NCBI GenBank assembly: GCA_016342385.1
Contig: JAEINM010000040.1
Span: 1-16,074, forward strand
Direction of reading: 5' to 3'
Origin: Spirochaetaceae bacterium
GTDB taxonomy: Bacteria > Spirochaetota > Spirochaetia > DSM-2461
Length of the DNA: 16,074 nucleotides
How positions within the stretch are numbered: position 1 is the stretch's first letter; the number at the start of each line of letters is the position of its first letter. This document shows, piece by piece, positions 1-7,885 of the stretch. The translations under genes were made by a program, and so were the position numbers. The notes under the pieces are model-generated. The model worked only from the letters and a program-made list of their open reading frames with translations. It was not told the DNA's origin and made no database searches.

Positions 1-909
1 GTTGTGATAGTATCTGGGCCTGCCGTTATCTTCAAAGAAATGATTAATATAAAAATCCAGTCCCCGCTGGAGGTTCTCCCCATACAAAGTATCTCCCGAG
101 CTTTCTATATAAGATTTCAAGCTATCGAGGTTGTACCCGGTATGAAAATTATCTATCCAGTGAAACATCTTATCCTCTCCATAATACCAGGCTCCATTTT
201 CAAGCTGCTTTGAACAACTGTAACTCATTGCTTCACCGGCAAGATTCACAAATTCCCTGTTATCTGTATACTGTCCCGTTTTTATCAGAAGAGCCGCTGC
301 CAGCATATTATGGTTATGGATTGAAGATATATCATTTGAATTTGTATAACTGAGACAGATCCCTATCTCTTTGTTGTTCCTTCCCAGTTTCATAATCCAT
401 CTACAGATACTTTCAGCAATATTGAGATATTTTTTTTGTTCCAATACCTCATAGGCTGTTAGAAAGGCCATTCCGATTAGGCAGGTCCAGACCGTAATCG
501 GTTCAAATTTGGGATATCTTCCACCCCGACTGGCAAAGTCAAAGTGTTTTCCCCAGCAAAATTCATCATTTATAGTCGATCTGTTCTCGATTAACCACTC
601 CAGGCATTTTACAGCCTTTTTCTTATATTCTTCCTGACCGGTGGTTTTTAACATAATCAGATAACCCCATGCCATATACCCTTGGCCTATAGTTGAGTCC
701 AGAGGTTTGATCCCCATTATAGGACGGAGATTTATTGGACTCTGTCTGACCAGCTGCATCAGCAAGCGATCCAGAAATAGATTCCCGAAAGTTAGAGGCC
801 GGAAAAAAGATGATAAACCGTCAAAAGGTTCGTAGCCCTTGTAGTCATGATCTTCAACCCATTGTTCTATCAACTTTATACTTTTTAGAACTGATATTTT
901 ATCAATCAT
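1..909 (-). CDS. Alpha/alpha-toroid (six-hairpin, VpsJ-like) polysaccharide protein, 3' end cut by window edge
   Basis: The frame is open for 303 codons from an ATG at 909 to the first base, so only the N-terminal part is present. The start follows AAGGGA by 5 bases and lies one base after the stop of the GT2 gene, so the two are translationally linked. The protein is rich in Trp, Tyr and His, with repeated helix-pair segments. Conserved-looking motifs are GYEPFDGL (25-32), CWGKHFDF (118-125), HNHN (198-201) and WYYGED then HWIDNFHTG (241-258). Such patterns occur in alpha/alpha-barrel proteins of capsule and exopolysaccharide clusters (VpsJ-like, sometimes misnamed delta-aminolevulinate dehydratase). 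A role in trimming or modifying the polymer, or as a lyase or epimerase, is inference. There is no signal peptide, so it is probably cytoplasmic. The fold class is fairly likely; the activity is unknown. Confidence 0.7.
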   Translation of the reverse strand, partial: MIDKISVLKSIKLIEQWVEDHDYKGYEPFDGLSSFFRPLTFGNLFLDRLLMQLVRQSPINLRPIMGIKPLDSTIGQGYMAWGYLIMLKTTGQEEYKKKAVKCLEWLIENRSTINDEFCWGKHFDFASRGGRYPKFEPITVWTCLIGMAFLTAYEVLEQKKYLNIAESICRWIMKLGRNNKEIGICLSYTNSNDISSIHNHNMLAAALLIKTGQYTDNREFVNLAGEAMSYSCSKQLENGAWYYGEDKMFHWIDNFHTGYNLDSLKSYIESSGDTLYGENLQRGLDFYINHFFEDNGRPRYYHN

Positions 910-910
910 G

Positions 911-1813
911 TTATTCCCTTTTTAAGCTGATCAAATTCAAATACAACCGTTTTAATCTCAGCATTTGCTCATGGCGATGAAATCTCAATAATTCGGGTGA
1001 TACAGGTCTTTTCATTCTTTTTATTCCGGCCCAGATATAACCGGAAAATAAGAGGAATCCGGCAATAAAATATGGTTTTCTTTTCATCTGATAAACTGAT
1101 CGGAATATCTGCCATAGAGGGTGCCCTCCCAGAAAATAGTCTTTCATCCCATAGTTAAAACTGGATCTGAGAATTCCCGATCCCGCTGTGCCCATTTTCC
1201 TATGATGAATATATTTTTTTTCAAGGAAAGTTCTTGTTTTCCATCCCTTCATTCTCGCTGTTGTAACAGCTATCCAGTCGATTCCACCCGCTTTGACCGG
1301 TATATATCCTCCAATCTCCTTAAAACACTCACGTCTGAATAACTGGATTATTCCTGTTACATGCTCAATATTTGTATAGTTGTAATTATATAACTCTTGA
1401 CCATTTTCAATAAAACTCGTGCCAGCGACACCTAGTCTATGATCTTCCATGAATTTTCTCATTAGAAATTCAAAATACTCATTATCAAATGTCGCATCGG
1501 CATCGAGGTTTCCGATAATATCAAATCCAGTATTTTCTACAGTCTCATAAGCGGCGTTAAAGGCATGAACTTTTGCAGCAAAATGCCTATCCTTATGTTC
1601 GGGCATTCTCAAATAGGAAATCCATGAATATTTCTTTGAATATTCCAGAATAATATTATCAGTCAGGTCTGTAGATCCATCACTGACTATTATCCATTTC
1701 AGGGGTAAATAGGTCTGAGAAAGAACAGACTGAATTGTTTGTTCAATCGTATTTTCCTCATTATGGGCAGGAGTTATTAGAACATATTTCAATTTCGGTA
1801 AAGGAATACTCAT
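911..1813 (-). CDS. Family 2 glycosyltransferase
   Basis: A 300-residue inverting GT-A glycosyltransferase that should transfer a sugar from a nucleotide donor onto a growing surface glycan. The N-terminus has the GT2 signature PAHNEE (15-20), then DGST (45-48) and the metal-binding DAD at 104-106. GGIDW (176-180) lies where the acceptor-site acidic motif is usually found. A hydrophobic stretch near 248-264 with basic flanks suggests membrane association at the cytoplasmic face. The gene sits between the DegT aminotransferase (15-base gap) and the toroid gene (1-base gap) and belongs to the same operon. The ribosome-binding site is weak (AAAGAA). The family is certain; donor and acceptor cannot be read from the sequence. 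Confidence 0.93.
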   Translation of the reverse strand: MSIPLPKLKYVLITPAHNEENTIEQTIQSVLSQTYLPLKWIIVSDGSTDLTDNIILEYSKKYSWISYLRMPEHKDRHFAAKVHAFNAAYETVENTGFDIIGNLDADATFDNEYFEFLMRKFMEDHRLGVAGTSFIENGQELYNYNYTNIEHVTGIIQLFRRECFKEIGGYIPVKAGGIDWIAVTTARMKGWKTRTFLEKKYIHHRKMGTAGSGILRSSFNYGMKDYFLGGHPLWQIFRSVYQMKRKPYFIAGFLLFSGYIWAGIKRMKRPVSPELLRFHRHEQMLRLKRLYLNLISLKRE

Positions 1814-1828
1814 TTTTAGTTCTTTGTA

Positions 1829-2932
1829 TCAGGAAAAAAACATTTTAATTTTATCTGTAATATATGAAATCTGGTTTTCTGTCAGTTCCGCATACATGGG
1901 GAGTGACAGAATCTCCTTTGATGCTTTAGTTGCTTCATTAAAATCATTGTCATTTTTTTTCAAATAGTCATAGGCCTTTAGGTTCGGCAGTGCAATCGGA
2001 TAGTGTATACCCGTAGACACGCCATTTGACTTCAAATATTTCTGTAATTCTTCTCTTTTTTCACTAACCCGGATTACATAGAGATGATAAACAGCTTTAA
2101 TATCAGGGATCTCTTCAGGGGATCTCAGGGGGATTCCTTTTAGCAGACGATTATAAAGAGAGGCATTTTTACGTCGAAGTTCCGTCCACTCTGGTAAATA
2201 TTTAAGTTTTACATCTAATATGGCTGCCTGGATTCCATCGAGTCGGCTGTTTATCCCTTCAAATTTATGATCATATTTGTCAATCCTTCCATGATTGGAT
2301 ATCATCCGGGCAGTCTCGGCAAAAGTGCTGTCATTTGACACAATAGCACCACCATCACCATAGGCTCCCAGATTTTTACCCGGATAAAAACTAAAACAGG
2401 CAGCATCTCCAATAGATCCTATTTTTTGTCCTCTGTATTCGGCCCCATGAGCCTGTGCGGCATCTTCCAGAATCTTTAAATTATATTTTTTGGCTATTGA
2501 TAGAATGGGATCCATATCTGCCGGTTGGCCATAAAGGTGAACTGGAATGATTGCTTTAGTTCTCTTTGTAATTTTTTCTTCTATTTTGGCCGTATCAATA
2601 TTATAAGTCCCTGGATCTATGTCTATAAATACGACATCAGCTCCAGCCATCCGGATCGCTTCAGAGGTCGCTATGAAACTGTTTGCACTCGTTATTACTT
2701 CATCCCCTGGTCCTATGCCCATTGCTCTAAGGGCAATATAGAGAGCATCTGTTCCGTTGCCGACTCCAACACAGAATTGTACTCCGCAGAAATCTGCAAA
2801 AGATTTTTCAAAGGATTTGTGAAAGGGACCTCCAATAAATGCGGTCTGGTTTATGACATCTGACATAGCCCGATCAATTTCTTTTTTGATGCTGATATAT
2901 TGTTCATGGAGGTCTACTAGTGGAATATTCAT
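1829..2932 (-). CDS. DegT/DnrJ/EryC1/StrS nucleotide-sugar aminotransferase (WlbC/WbpE-like)
   Basis: A PLP-dependent enzyme that moves an amino group, usually from glutamate, to a keto sugar nucleotide. The 367-residue length is normal. Motifs are GNGTDAL (58-64), EDAAQAHGA (156-164) with the PLP-nitrogen Asp157, and FYPGKNLGAYGDGG (182-195), where Lys186 forms the Schiff base. I use the ATG at 2932, not 2947. It gives the family-typical start MNIPLVDL, follows GAGGA by 9 bases, and lies one base after the acetyltransferase stop; the 2947 start has no ribosome-binding site. A sugar dehydrogenase and an N-acetyltransferase lie directly upstream, which suggests transamination of a 3-keto sugar as by WlbC/WbpE. 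The FYPGKNLGAYGDGG segment also resembles QdtB/FdtB enzymes acting on dTDP-3-keto sugars, so the substrate is not fixed. Confidence 0.93.
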   Translation of the reverse strand: MNIPLVDLHEQYISIKKEIDRAMSDVINQTAFIGGPFHKSFEKSFADFCGVQFCVGVGNGTDALYIALRAMGIGPGDEVITSANSFIATSEAIRMAGADVVFIDIDPGTYNIDTAKIEEKITKRTKAIIPVHLYGQPADMDPILSIAKKYNLKILEDAAQAHGAEYRGQKIGSIGDAACFSFYPGKNLGAYGDGGAIVSNDSTFAETARMISNHGRIDKYDHKFEGINSRLDGIQAAILDVKLKYLPEWTELRRKNASLYNRLLKGIPLRSPEEIPDIKAVYHLYVIRVSEKREELQKYLKSNGVSTGIHYPIALPNLKAYDYLKKNDNDFNEATKASKEILSLPMYAELTENQISYITDKIKMFFS

Positions 2933-2933
2933 T

Positions 2934-3554
2934 TTATTTTTCCTCATAAGGTAAAGATGAAATGGTGTTAATCAGCCGGGCTGGATTTCCAGCTACAACC
3001 CCATTTTCCGGCACATTTTTTGTCACGACAGATCCAGCACCAACAAGAGCATTTTTTCCAATAATTATACCAGGTAGAATTGTTGAGTTTGCTCCAATCT
3101 TGGCCCCCTGTCTGATAAGTGGACCATTGAGATTCTTTTTCACATCTGGTGATCGGGGATATTTTGCGTTTGTCAGAACAACATTAGGACCAATCCATGA
3201 ATCATCTTCCAATACGGAATATTCCGGAATAAAGACCTGGCTGTGGATGCGTACATTATTTCCAATGTTTATATGGTGTTCTATAACGGTCAATGTTCCA
3301 ATGCTGACATTATTGCCTATAGTATTCAATTCCCGTATGTTTACTTTATTTCCAGTTTGTAAATGGTTTCCAATCCGATTCCCTGCATAAATTACAGAAT
3401 GAGACCGGATCTGAGATCCATTCCCGATAACTGTTTCCAGTTGCCCCTCTTCTTTTCCTCTGGGAGGGACCCCCAATATACAGTAGTCTTCAATGTCGAC
3501 GTCGGAACCCAGGGTGACTCCGGAATATATTTTATTATTCTGATTCTCTTTCAT
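2934..3554 (-). CDS. Left-handed beta-helix sugar N-acetyltransferase (WlbB/WbpD-like)
   Basis: A hexapeptide-repeat acyltransferase that would acetylate the amino group placed by the neighbouring aminotransferase, using acetyl-CoA. Residues 10-185 are imperfect [LIV]-G-x-x-x-x repeats, with IGPNVVLTNAKYPRS (121-135) closely matching the loop seen in WbpD-type enzymes. The C-terminal half (GAKIGANSTILPGIIIGK, then VGAGSVVTKNVP and AGNPARL) is the standard CoA-binding end. I prefer the ATG at 3554 (206 residues). It forms an ATGA overlap with the dehydrogenase stop and follows GGGG by 6 bases. An ATG at 3572 would add six residues but has poor ribosome-binding-site spacing. The N-terminal segment 22-60 is longer than in WbpD and also resembles generic DapH-like acyltransferases, so substrate is inferred from context. 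Confidence 0.9.
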   Translation of the reverse strand: MKENQNNKIYSGVTLGSDVDIEDYCILGVPPRGKEEGQLETVIGNGSQIRSHSVIYAGNRIGNHLQTGNKVNIRELNTIGNNVSIGTLTVIEHHINIGNNVRIHSQVFIPEYSVLEDDSWIGPNVVLTNAKYPRSPDVKKNLNGPLIRQGAKIGANSTILPGIIIGKNALVGAGSVVTKNVPENGVVAGNPARLINTISSLPYEEK

Positions 3555-4621
3555 ATTATCCCCAATCTGCATCTCTTTGGCTGAAACCTTAATGATATTT
3601 CCTTTCCTGTCTCTATTGATTCATATATGGCACTGATCAATTCGAGGGATTTTCTGCCTTCCAGGCCATCGACAAGACCCTTTTTATTGTGATCTACAGA
3701 ACTTATAACTCCTTTTAAATACTCTCCCAGGTTATAACCCCAATTTTCAGGATTTTTTCCTTTCCTCTCAAAAATATCTTCATCTCCCGGTTCTTCATCC
3801 TCAAATTCCCAGGTTGTTAATTCATTCATAAAAAAGCCGCCGATGACTATGGAACCTTTTTCTCCCAGTATACTAATGGAACCCTCAAGATTATGAGGTC
3901 TTGTCGCTGTCGTTGCTTCTATAATCCCTATGGCACCATTGGTGAATCGCAGTATTGCCGCACCTGTATCTTCACATTCAATATTGGCAAGCCGGGTTAT
4001 GCCAATGGCTTTCACACTTTCAACAGGACCCATAAACCAGGTCAGCATATCGATGTGGTGACTAGCCTGATTGGTGAAAACACCACCATCATTTGCCCAG
4101 GTCCCACGCCATTTGGCCTCATCATAGTACGCCTGATCTCTCTTCCATCTTAAACGGACTGTCCCCAAAACCAACTTGCCGAGCCGGCCTTTTTCCAAGG
4201 CTTCACGAGCCTGGATTATGGGGGCATTATACCGGTTCTGATGAACAACAAAGATCTTTACGTTATGTGAATCGCAGGCATGTAAAATTTCATCTGCTTC
4301 TTCAAGACGCAAGGCAATGGGCTTTTCAATAATTAGTGGTTTTCCATAATCGACTAATTCAATAACATTTTTAAAATGGATTCCGCTTGGAGTCAATATG
4401 CTTATGATATCAATGTCATCTGAAATGGCATTCATCATCTCTTTTATACTTTTAAATGCGGGAACTCCAATAGATTGTTCAAATTGTTTTGCCCGTTCAA
4501 AGTCCTTGTCACAAAGACCTATTATGTCTGCATTATCCAGATAATTCTGGATAACATGAACATGCTTCCTGGCTATAGTTCCACAGCCGACTAACGCAAA
4601 ATGCTTCTTTCTACTTTCCAT
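3551..4621 (-). CDS. Gfo/Idh/MocA nucleotide-sugar dehydrogenase (WlbA-like)
   Basis: A 356-residue NAD(P)-dependent oxidoreductase. The N-terminal Rossmann motif is VGCGTIA (11-17). EKP (99-101) supplies the family catalytic lysine (Lys100). The C-terminal alpha/beta domain contains QASHHIDML (185-193), where the active-site His and Asp are expected. EDTGAAILRFTNGAIGIIE (217-235) is typical of WlbA-type proteins. In WlbA enzymes the reaction is oxidation of UDP-GlcNAcA at C3 to a 3-keto sugar, with NADH recycled on 2-oxoglutarate. The acetyltransferase and aminotransferase follow directly, the wlbA-wlbB-wlbC order of Bordetella. The start has TTAGGA 6 bases upstream and lies 8 bases after the GT4 stop. 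No UDP-GlcNAc 6-dehydrogenase is in the window, so the exact nucleotide sugar remains inferred. Confidence 0.9.
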   Translation of the reverse strand: MESRKKHFALVGCGTIARKHVHVIQNYLDNADIIGLCDKDFERAKQFEQSIGVPAFKSIKEMMNAISDDIDIISILTPSGIHFKNVIELVDYGKPLIIEKPIALRLEEADEILHACDSHNVKIFVVHQNRYNAPIIQAREALEKGRLGKLVLGTVRLRWKRDQAYYDEAKWRGTWANDGGVFTNQASHHIDMLTWFMGPVESVKAIGITRLANIECEDTGAAILRFTNGAIGIIEATTATRPHNLEGSISILGEKGSIVIGGFFMNELTTWEFEDEEPGDEDIFERKGKNPENWGYNLGEYLKGVISSVDHNKKGLVDGLEGRKSLELISAIYESIETGKEISLRFQPKRCRLGII

Positions 4622-4629
4622 GTTAATTC

Positions 4630-5805
4630 CTAAAGATTTGAATAATATTTGATAAAATCAAGTGATTGTCTTTCCCATCCATACTTTTTCAGGAAATCTC
4701 GGGCTTTAATTACTTGTGATAATCGTAGAGATTTATTTTCATATATGGTAATTATGGTTTTAATTAGACTGTCGATATTTTCCGGATCAAAGAAACTCAC
4801 CATTTCATCAGTAAAGTAATATTCTATCGCCTCAAGTCTGGGTGCGATGACTGGAATACCCAAGGCAATATATTCCATCATTTTGACTGGAAGCATTAAC
4901 TCTGTGGCAGGACTTTTTCTGTTGGGAATTATTCCTACATCCATGTCTGCCAGAGTTCCGGGAAGTTCTTCAATAGAGACAATCCCGTGAAAATAAACAA
5001 TATCCCTATTTTCATTTTCTCTTATTTTTTCAAGGATATAGTTAGTAAAATCTCCTTTGCCCCATAAATGTAATTCAATAGCAGGATAAAGGCTTTTTAA
5101 TTTTGCGACAGCTTCGATAGCGACATCTATACCTAAACGCTTTGTAATTGTTCCATGATAGACTAATTTAAAGGGACCATTGGAGTTTCTGGTGATTCTC
5201 CTGTCTTCTAAATCAGTAAATATTTTATGATCTGGAACATTCATCGATATATAAATCTTTTCTGGTGGAATCCCTCTATTGATAATAACATTTTTCTGGA
5301 CATGATTTACACAGATTATCCGATCACTGAACTTTGAACTGATCTTTTCTTCAATACAGAGTAATTTAAATAGAAAATTCCTTTTATTGCGGTATTTGGC
5401 TGAAAAGGTTTCTGGAACAGAATCATGCATATCCAGAATTAAAGTTTTTTTTAGCAACTTTGGTAGAATCCCGGCAAAAATAAGGAAATTTGGCATATTG
5501 TGGACATGTACTATATCTATTTCCTTTTTAAATAATAAAATTGAACAGGTAAAAAAAGATTTCATTAGAAATCTGATATACGAAATTATATAGTAAAACA
5601 TTTTATGGCCAGAGTATTTTCTCATATTCAATTCAATAACTGAAACATCTTCCTTACGATAGGATCGTCGCTTTTTTTCCTCCTTTAAGCACAATACTGT
5701 AATTTCATAACAACCGGAGGATACAAGGGTTTCTGCTTCACGTCGTACTCTTGCATCATAGGTGTATAATGTATATACAATCATGCAGACTTTCTTTTTA
5801 GTCAT
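4630..5805 (-). CDS. Family 4 glycosyltransferase (GT-B fold)
   Basis: A 391-residue retaining glycosyltransferase with two Rossmann-like domains. The N-terminal acceptor domain begins KVCMIVYTLYTYDARV and includes VHVHNMPN (99-106). The C-terminal donor domain begins near 210 with LVYHGTITKRLGID (214-227). The nucleotide-sugar motif is ATELMLPVKMMEYIALGIPVI (300-320), with Glu311 at the position that binds the donor ribose. A basic, hydrophobic stretch at 66-95 could dock to the inner membrane face. It lies 42 bases after the deacetylase gene and 8 bases before the dehydrogenase gene, in the same operon. The ribosome-binding site is weak (AGAAA). It probably adds one sugar of the repeat unit; donor and linkage cannot be read. 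Confidence 0.92.
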   Translation of the reverse strand: MTKKKVCMIVYTLYTYDARVRREAETLVSSGCYEITVLCLKEEKKRRSYRKEDVSVIELNMRKYSGHKMFYYIISYIRFLMKSFFTCSILLFKKEIDIVHVHNMPNFLIFAGILPKLLKKTLILDMHDSVPETFSAKYRNKRNFLFKLLCIEEKISSKFSDRIICVNHVQKNVIINRGIPPEKIYISMNVPDHKIFTDLEDRRITRNSNGPFKLVYHGTITKRLGIDVAIEAVAKLKSLYPAIELHLWGKGDFTNYILEKIRENENRDIVYFHGIVSIEELPGTLADMDVGIIPNRKSPATELMLPVKMMEYIALGIPVIAPRLEAIEYYFTDEMVSFFDPENIDSLIKTIITIYENKSLRLSQVIKARDFLKKYGWERQSLDFIKYYSNL

Positions 5806-5847
5806 CTTTTTCTACCAGTCCTGGTGTTTTTTAATGCCCTGTTGAAA

Positions 5848-7476
5848 TTAGATGGGAATTTTCAAGGTCATGTTCTTCTGTAAGTCAAATTGCTGGAATG
5901 CGCTCCCGAAGTGGTGCTTTTTCTCATCATTATTGCCTAAACCATAAATATTCAGGCTTAGGCCAGGTCCACCCCAATGATTGATTCCATCTATTTGTGC
6001 AACAATTCTATTTTCTATAATTTCAATGGACTTAAATTCTACAGATCTTCTTTTTTTGTACCATGTGATTATTTCTTTGCATGTTCCAAACCATACAAGG
6101 TCAGTCTGAATATAATTCAAAAGCTGTCTATAAAAATCATTCCACAACCTTTCTGGAGCTAAGCTTCTTCCGTGCCAGTTTACTGTAAGAACACCACCGA
6201 ATTTTTTTACCTGTGCAATGATTTTCTGACACATTTGAAAAGCTTCTTCGGCATTTAAGTTCATTCTGGAAGGATAAAATAAAGCGGTATCCTGAATCAT
6301 TAAGGGAATCTCAAAAAAATTATCAGTTTCCAGTGGGGTAAACACCTGAGTGGAACCGTTGTAGAAACCAACTGAATTGTTATAGCCCAAGGTTGAATCA
6401 TACTCTAAGCCTGCATTACTAATATGATGTGGCGACTGGAGATTATAATACAACCAGTGAATCCTTGTTCCCTCTATTTTTTGTCCGGTAATCTCTGAAA
6501 TTTTTTTAGACTCCTGTAAACCCTTTTCTGAATTATACCAGGCATCTATTCCATGCAATCCTATTTCGTTTTTCTCATGGATGATTTTTTTTATATGTGT
6601 CCTCAGATCGCGGATTTCATATTTCCCGGCACGTTTTTTATTATCATATCCATTTTGACTCTGACCAGATTCACCTTTAAAAGGTAAAAAAAAATAAGTG
6701 GATTTCAGGTCTTGTTCTATTTCCCCATACAGGTCAAATCCAAGCCAGAAATCTTTACAAACTCCCAGGAATATGGCAGGAAGTTTTAAAACAGCTATAA
6801 TATTCTTCCATAGCTTTCCTATTTTGCATTTTCCTCTAAAGAAATCACATAAAGTCAACCATGTCGCCCGATAGATAAAACCAAATAAAGTATGATCAAA
6901 GACATGCTGTCGAATCCCTGCAAAATCTATGTCATGTGTTAGGCATGTCATATATTCATATCCATATGGTGTAGGCGGTACTTCAATTAGTAGGATATTT
7001 TCCTGAATGATTAATGTTCTCAGAATATCAATGTGAATTTCAAGACTGGGTATCCCGGCGTATTGAATAGTCTGTCCCGATGTCAATAAACTGTGTATTT
7101 CCGAGAATACATCATAGCTTATCCGGATTATTGTATACTCTGTTTTCCTGTCTTTCACAATAAAAGTACTGTCATGGGAATTCTCAACTCCAAATAAGGA
7201 GAGATCAGAGTAAATCGGGCATGTCATTCCCCTCCATATTATCAGTTTTTGCTCAGTAGAAGGTTTCACTATTATACCTGTTTCAGAGTCAAAGGGCAGT
7301 TTTTTTGAGTTGTAAATTATAATCAGTTTCCCATTCATTTTTTCAGGGAATCCTCCGGTTGTAATAATCACATCATAAAACGTATTTTCAGTATAAAATT
7401 CCCAGGGAGTTTTGAATAATTCAAAAAACTCTATAACAGTTTCTTTAAATTTGTCACTTGATTGAACTCCAATCAA
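5848..7476 (-). CDS. Polysaccharide-deacetylase-like protein (NodB fold, large N-terminal domain)
   Basis: A 542-residue protein, first gene of the polysaccharide operon. Residues 1-170 form an unassigned alpha/beta domain. A NodB-type deacetylase core follows: THDID (180-184) for the base and metal Asp, EIGLHG (304-309) with His308, YDSTLGYN (359-366), and LTVNWHGR (430-437) with His435. The second metal motif is reduced, since the usual H-x3-H has only His308. The region 190-300 is a long hydrophobic and basic insertion. Residues 480-542 look like a beta-rich tail. There is no signal peptide. The TTG start is supported by GTGAGGA 4 bases upstream and by the absence of another good start before residue 47. 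It may remove acetyl groups from the polysaccharide or a lipid-linked intermediate; substrate unknown. Confidence 0.82.
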   Translation of the reverse strand: MIGVQSSDKFKETVIEFFELFKTPWEFYTENTFYDVIITTGGFPEKMNGKLIIIYNSKKLPFDSETGIIVKPSTEQKLIIWRGMTCPIYSDLSLFGVENSHDSTFIVKDRKTEYTIIRISYDVFSEIHSLLTSGQTIQYAGIPSLEIHIDILRTLIIQENILLIEVPPTPYGYEYMTCLTHDIDFAGIRQHVFDHTLFGFIYRATWLTLCDFFRGKCKIGKLWKNIIAVLKLPAIFLGVCKDFWLGFDLYGEIEQDLKSTYFFLPFKGESGQSQNGYDNKKRAGKYEIRDLRTHIKKIIHEKNEIGLHGIDAWYNSEKGLQESKKISEITGQKIEGTRIHWLYYNLQSPHHISNAGLEYDSTLGYNNSVGFYNGSTQVFTPLETDNFFEIPLMIQDTALFYPSRMNLNAEEAFQMCQKIIAQVKKFGGVLTVNWHGRSLAPERLWNDFYRQLLNYIQTDLVWFGTCKEIITWYKKRRSVEFKSIEIIENRIVAQIDGINHWGGPGLSLNIYGLGNNDEKKHHFGSAFQQFDLQKNMTLKIPI

Positions 7477-7480
7477 ATAA

Positions 7481-7487
7481 TCCTCAC
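7481..7487 (-). promoter_or_regulatory. Shine-Dalgarno site that fixes the TTG start of the deacetylase gene
   Basis: On the minus strand GTGAGGA is followed by TTAT and then TTG. Core GAGG is at the ideal distance of about 5 bases. This decides the start at 7476 although the codon is TTG, and the rare start codon may keep expression of the first operon gene low. Confidence 0.7.
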
Positions 7488-7573
7488 TCTTTTTTGAATC
7501 TGATTGATTTATCTCTTATGCTCACCTTCTCCCTATCTTCTGAGGAACAGAAGCCAAATAAAAAAATAATGAA

Positions 7574-7605
7574 AATAAAGTGCCGCCGCAACAGGCTCCT
7601 TTATT
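7574..7605 (-). promoter_or_regulatory. Leader hairpin with GC-rich interior, possible attenuator
   Basis: Outer arms AATAAAG (7574-7580) and CTTTATT (7599-7605) pair fully. A small internal loop separates them from an inner GCC/GGC pair (7582-7584 with 7594-7596). The loop is GC-rich, unlike the surrounding AT-rich leader. Read on the minus strand, the hairpin is followed by an interrupted T-rich stretch (TTCATTATTTTTTT). It could be a weak terminator or a protein-binding RNA element about 100 bases upstream of the deacetylase start. Confidence 0.4.
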
Positions 7606-7757
7606 ACTTTTTTAAGAATCAATCAATAATTCCTGACTCAATTTTTCTCTTCAGAACCTATAAAGTGATCCTTATTCAAAATTCTAATTCCCGGAGTTAC
7701 AGCAGTAAATGGGATTTTAGTATGAATTTCATAATGGATTAGATTAGACCCGGGGAC

Positions 7758-7802
7758 AAAAAAAACCATAAAAAAGTACTAATATTTAATACTTTTTTAT
7801 GG
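7758..7802 (-). terminator. Terminator-like hairpin with T8 tract upstream of the polysaccharide operon
   Basis: CCATAAAAAAGTA (7766-7778) and TACTTTTTTATGG (7790-7802) are perfect 13-base inverted repeats around an 11-base loop. On the minus strand the stem is followed at once by eight T residues (7765 down to 7758), so it resembles an intrinsic terminator for leftward transcription. No leftward gene ends nearby, since the gene to the right runs rightward. It would therefore act as an attenuator for a leader transcript or block antisense transcription from wzz. The stem is AT-rich and may be weak; it could instead be an operator between divergent promoters. Confidence 0.5.
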
Positions 7803-7861
7803 GATTATTACCTGTAAAATAATACAATAATAATATTTATAGAGATAAGATGGTTTATTGA

Positions 7862-7879
7862 TATAATCTTTACTATAAT
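7862..7879 (+). promoter_or_regulatory. Candidate -10 boxes for the wzz-like gene
   Basis: Two perfect TATAAT hexamers occur at 7862-7867 and 7874-7879. The second ends 6 bases before the ATG at 7886, which would give a start at or next to the A of the ATG. The first has a fair -35 match (TAGAGA, 16-base spacer) and would give a leader of about a dozen bases. The only ribosome-binding-like sequence is AGG at 7880-7882, too close to the ATG. No good -35 was found for the second box. Confidence 0.5.
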
Positions 7880-7885
7880 AGGTTT

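Larger units (their letters stand above)
7477..7885. other. 409-base divergent intergenic region, leader of the polysaccharide operon
   Basis: This separates the leftward polysaccharide operon from the rightward wzz-like gene and has no convincing coding sequence. It holds a Shine-Dalgarno site at the left end, small hairpins at 7537-7553 (CTTCTG/CAGAAG, 5-base loop) and 7574-7605, a 13-bp perfect inverted repeat at 7766-7802, and TATAAT boxes just before the wzz-like gene. I could not find a convincing -35/-10 pair for the leftward operon, so its transcription start is unknown. If it lies right of 7802 the leader exceeds 300 bases. Confidence 0.65.

Noticed and set aside
2962..3390. 142-codon plus-strand frame opposite the acetyltransferase
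   Set aside because: It is a shadow of a clear hexapeptide-repeat gene; repeated Gly/Ile codons keep the opposite frame open.
3552..3572. ATG at 3572 as start of the acetyltransferase
   Set aside because: Its only ribosome-binding-like bases abut the codon, whereas the ATG at 3554 has GGGG at good spacing and an ATGA junction.
7581..7597. Resemblance of the leader loop (minus-strand GGCGG) to the RfaH ops element
   Set aside because: Only the first five bases agree; the following TAGCGTG core is missing.
7458..7742. 94-codon plus-strand frame in the divergent region
   Set aside because: It overlaps the deacetylase start, lies across the leader hairpin, has no ribosome-binding site and its product is low-complexity and rich in Asn, Ser and Lys.
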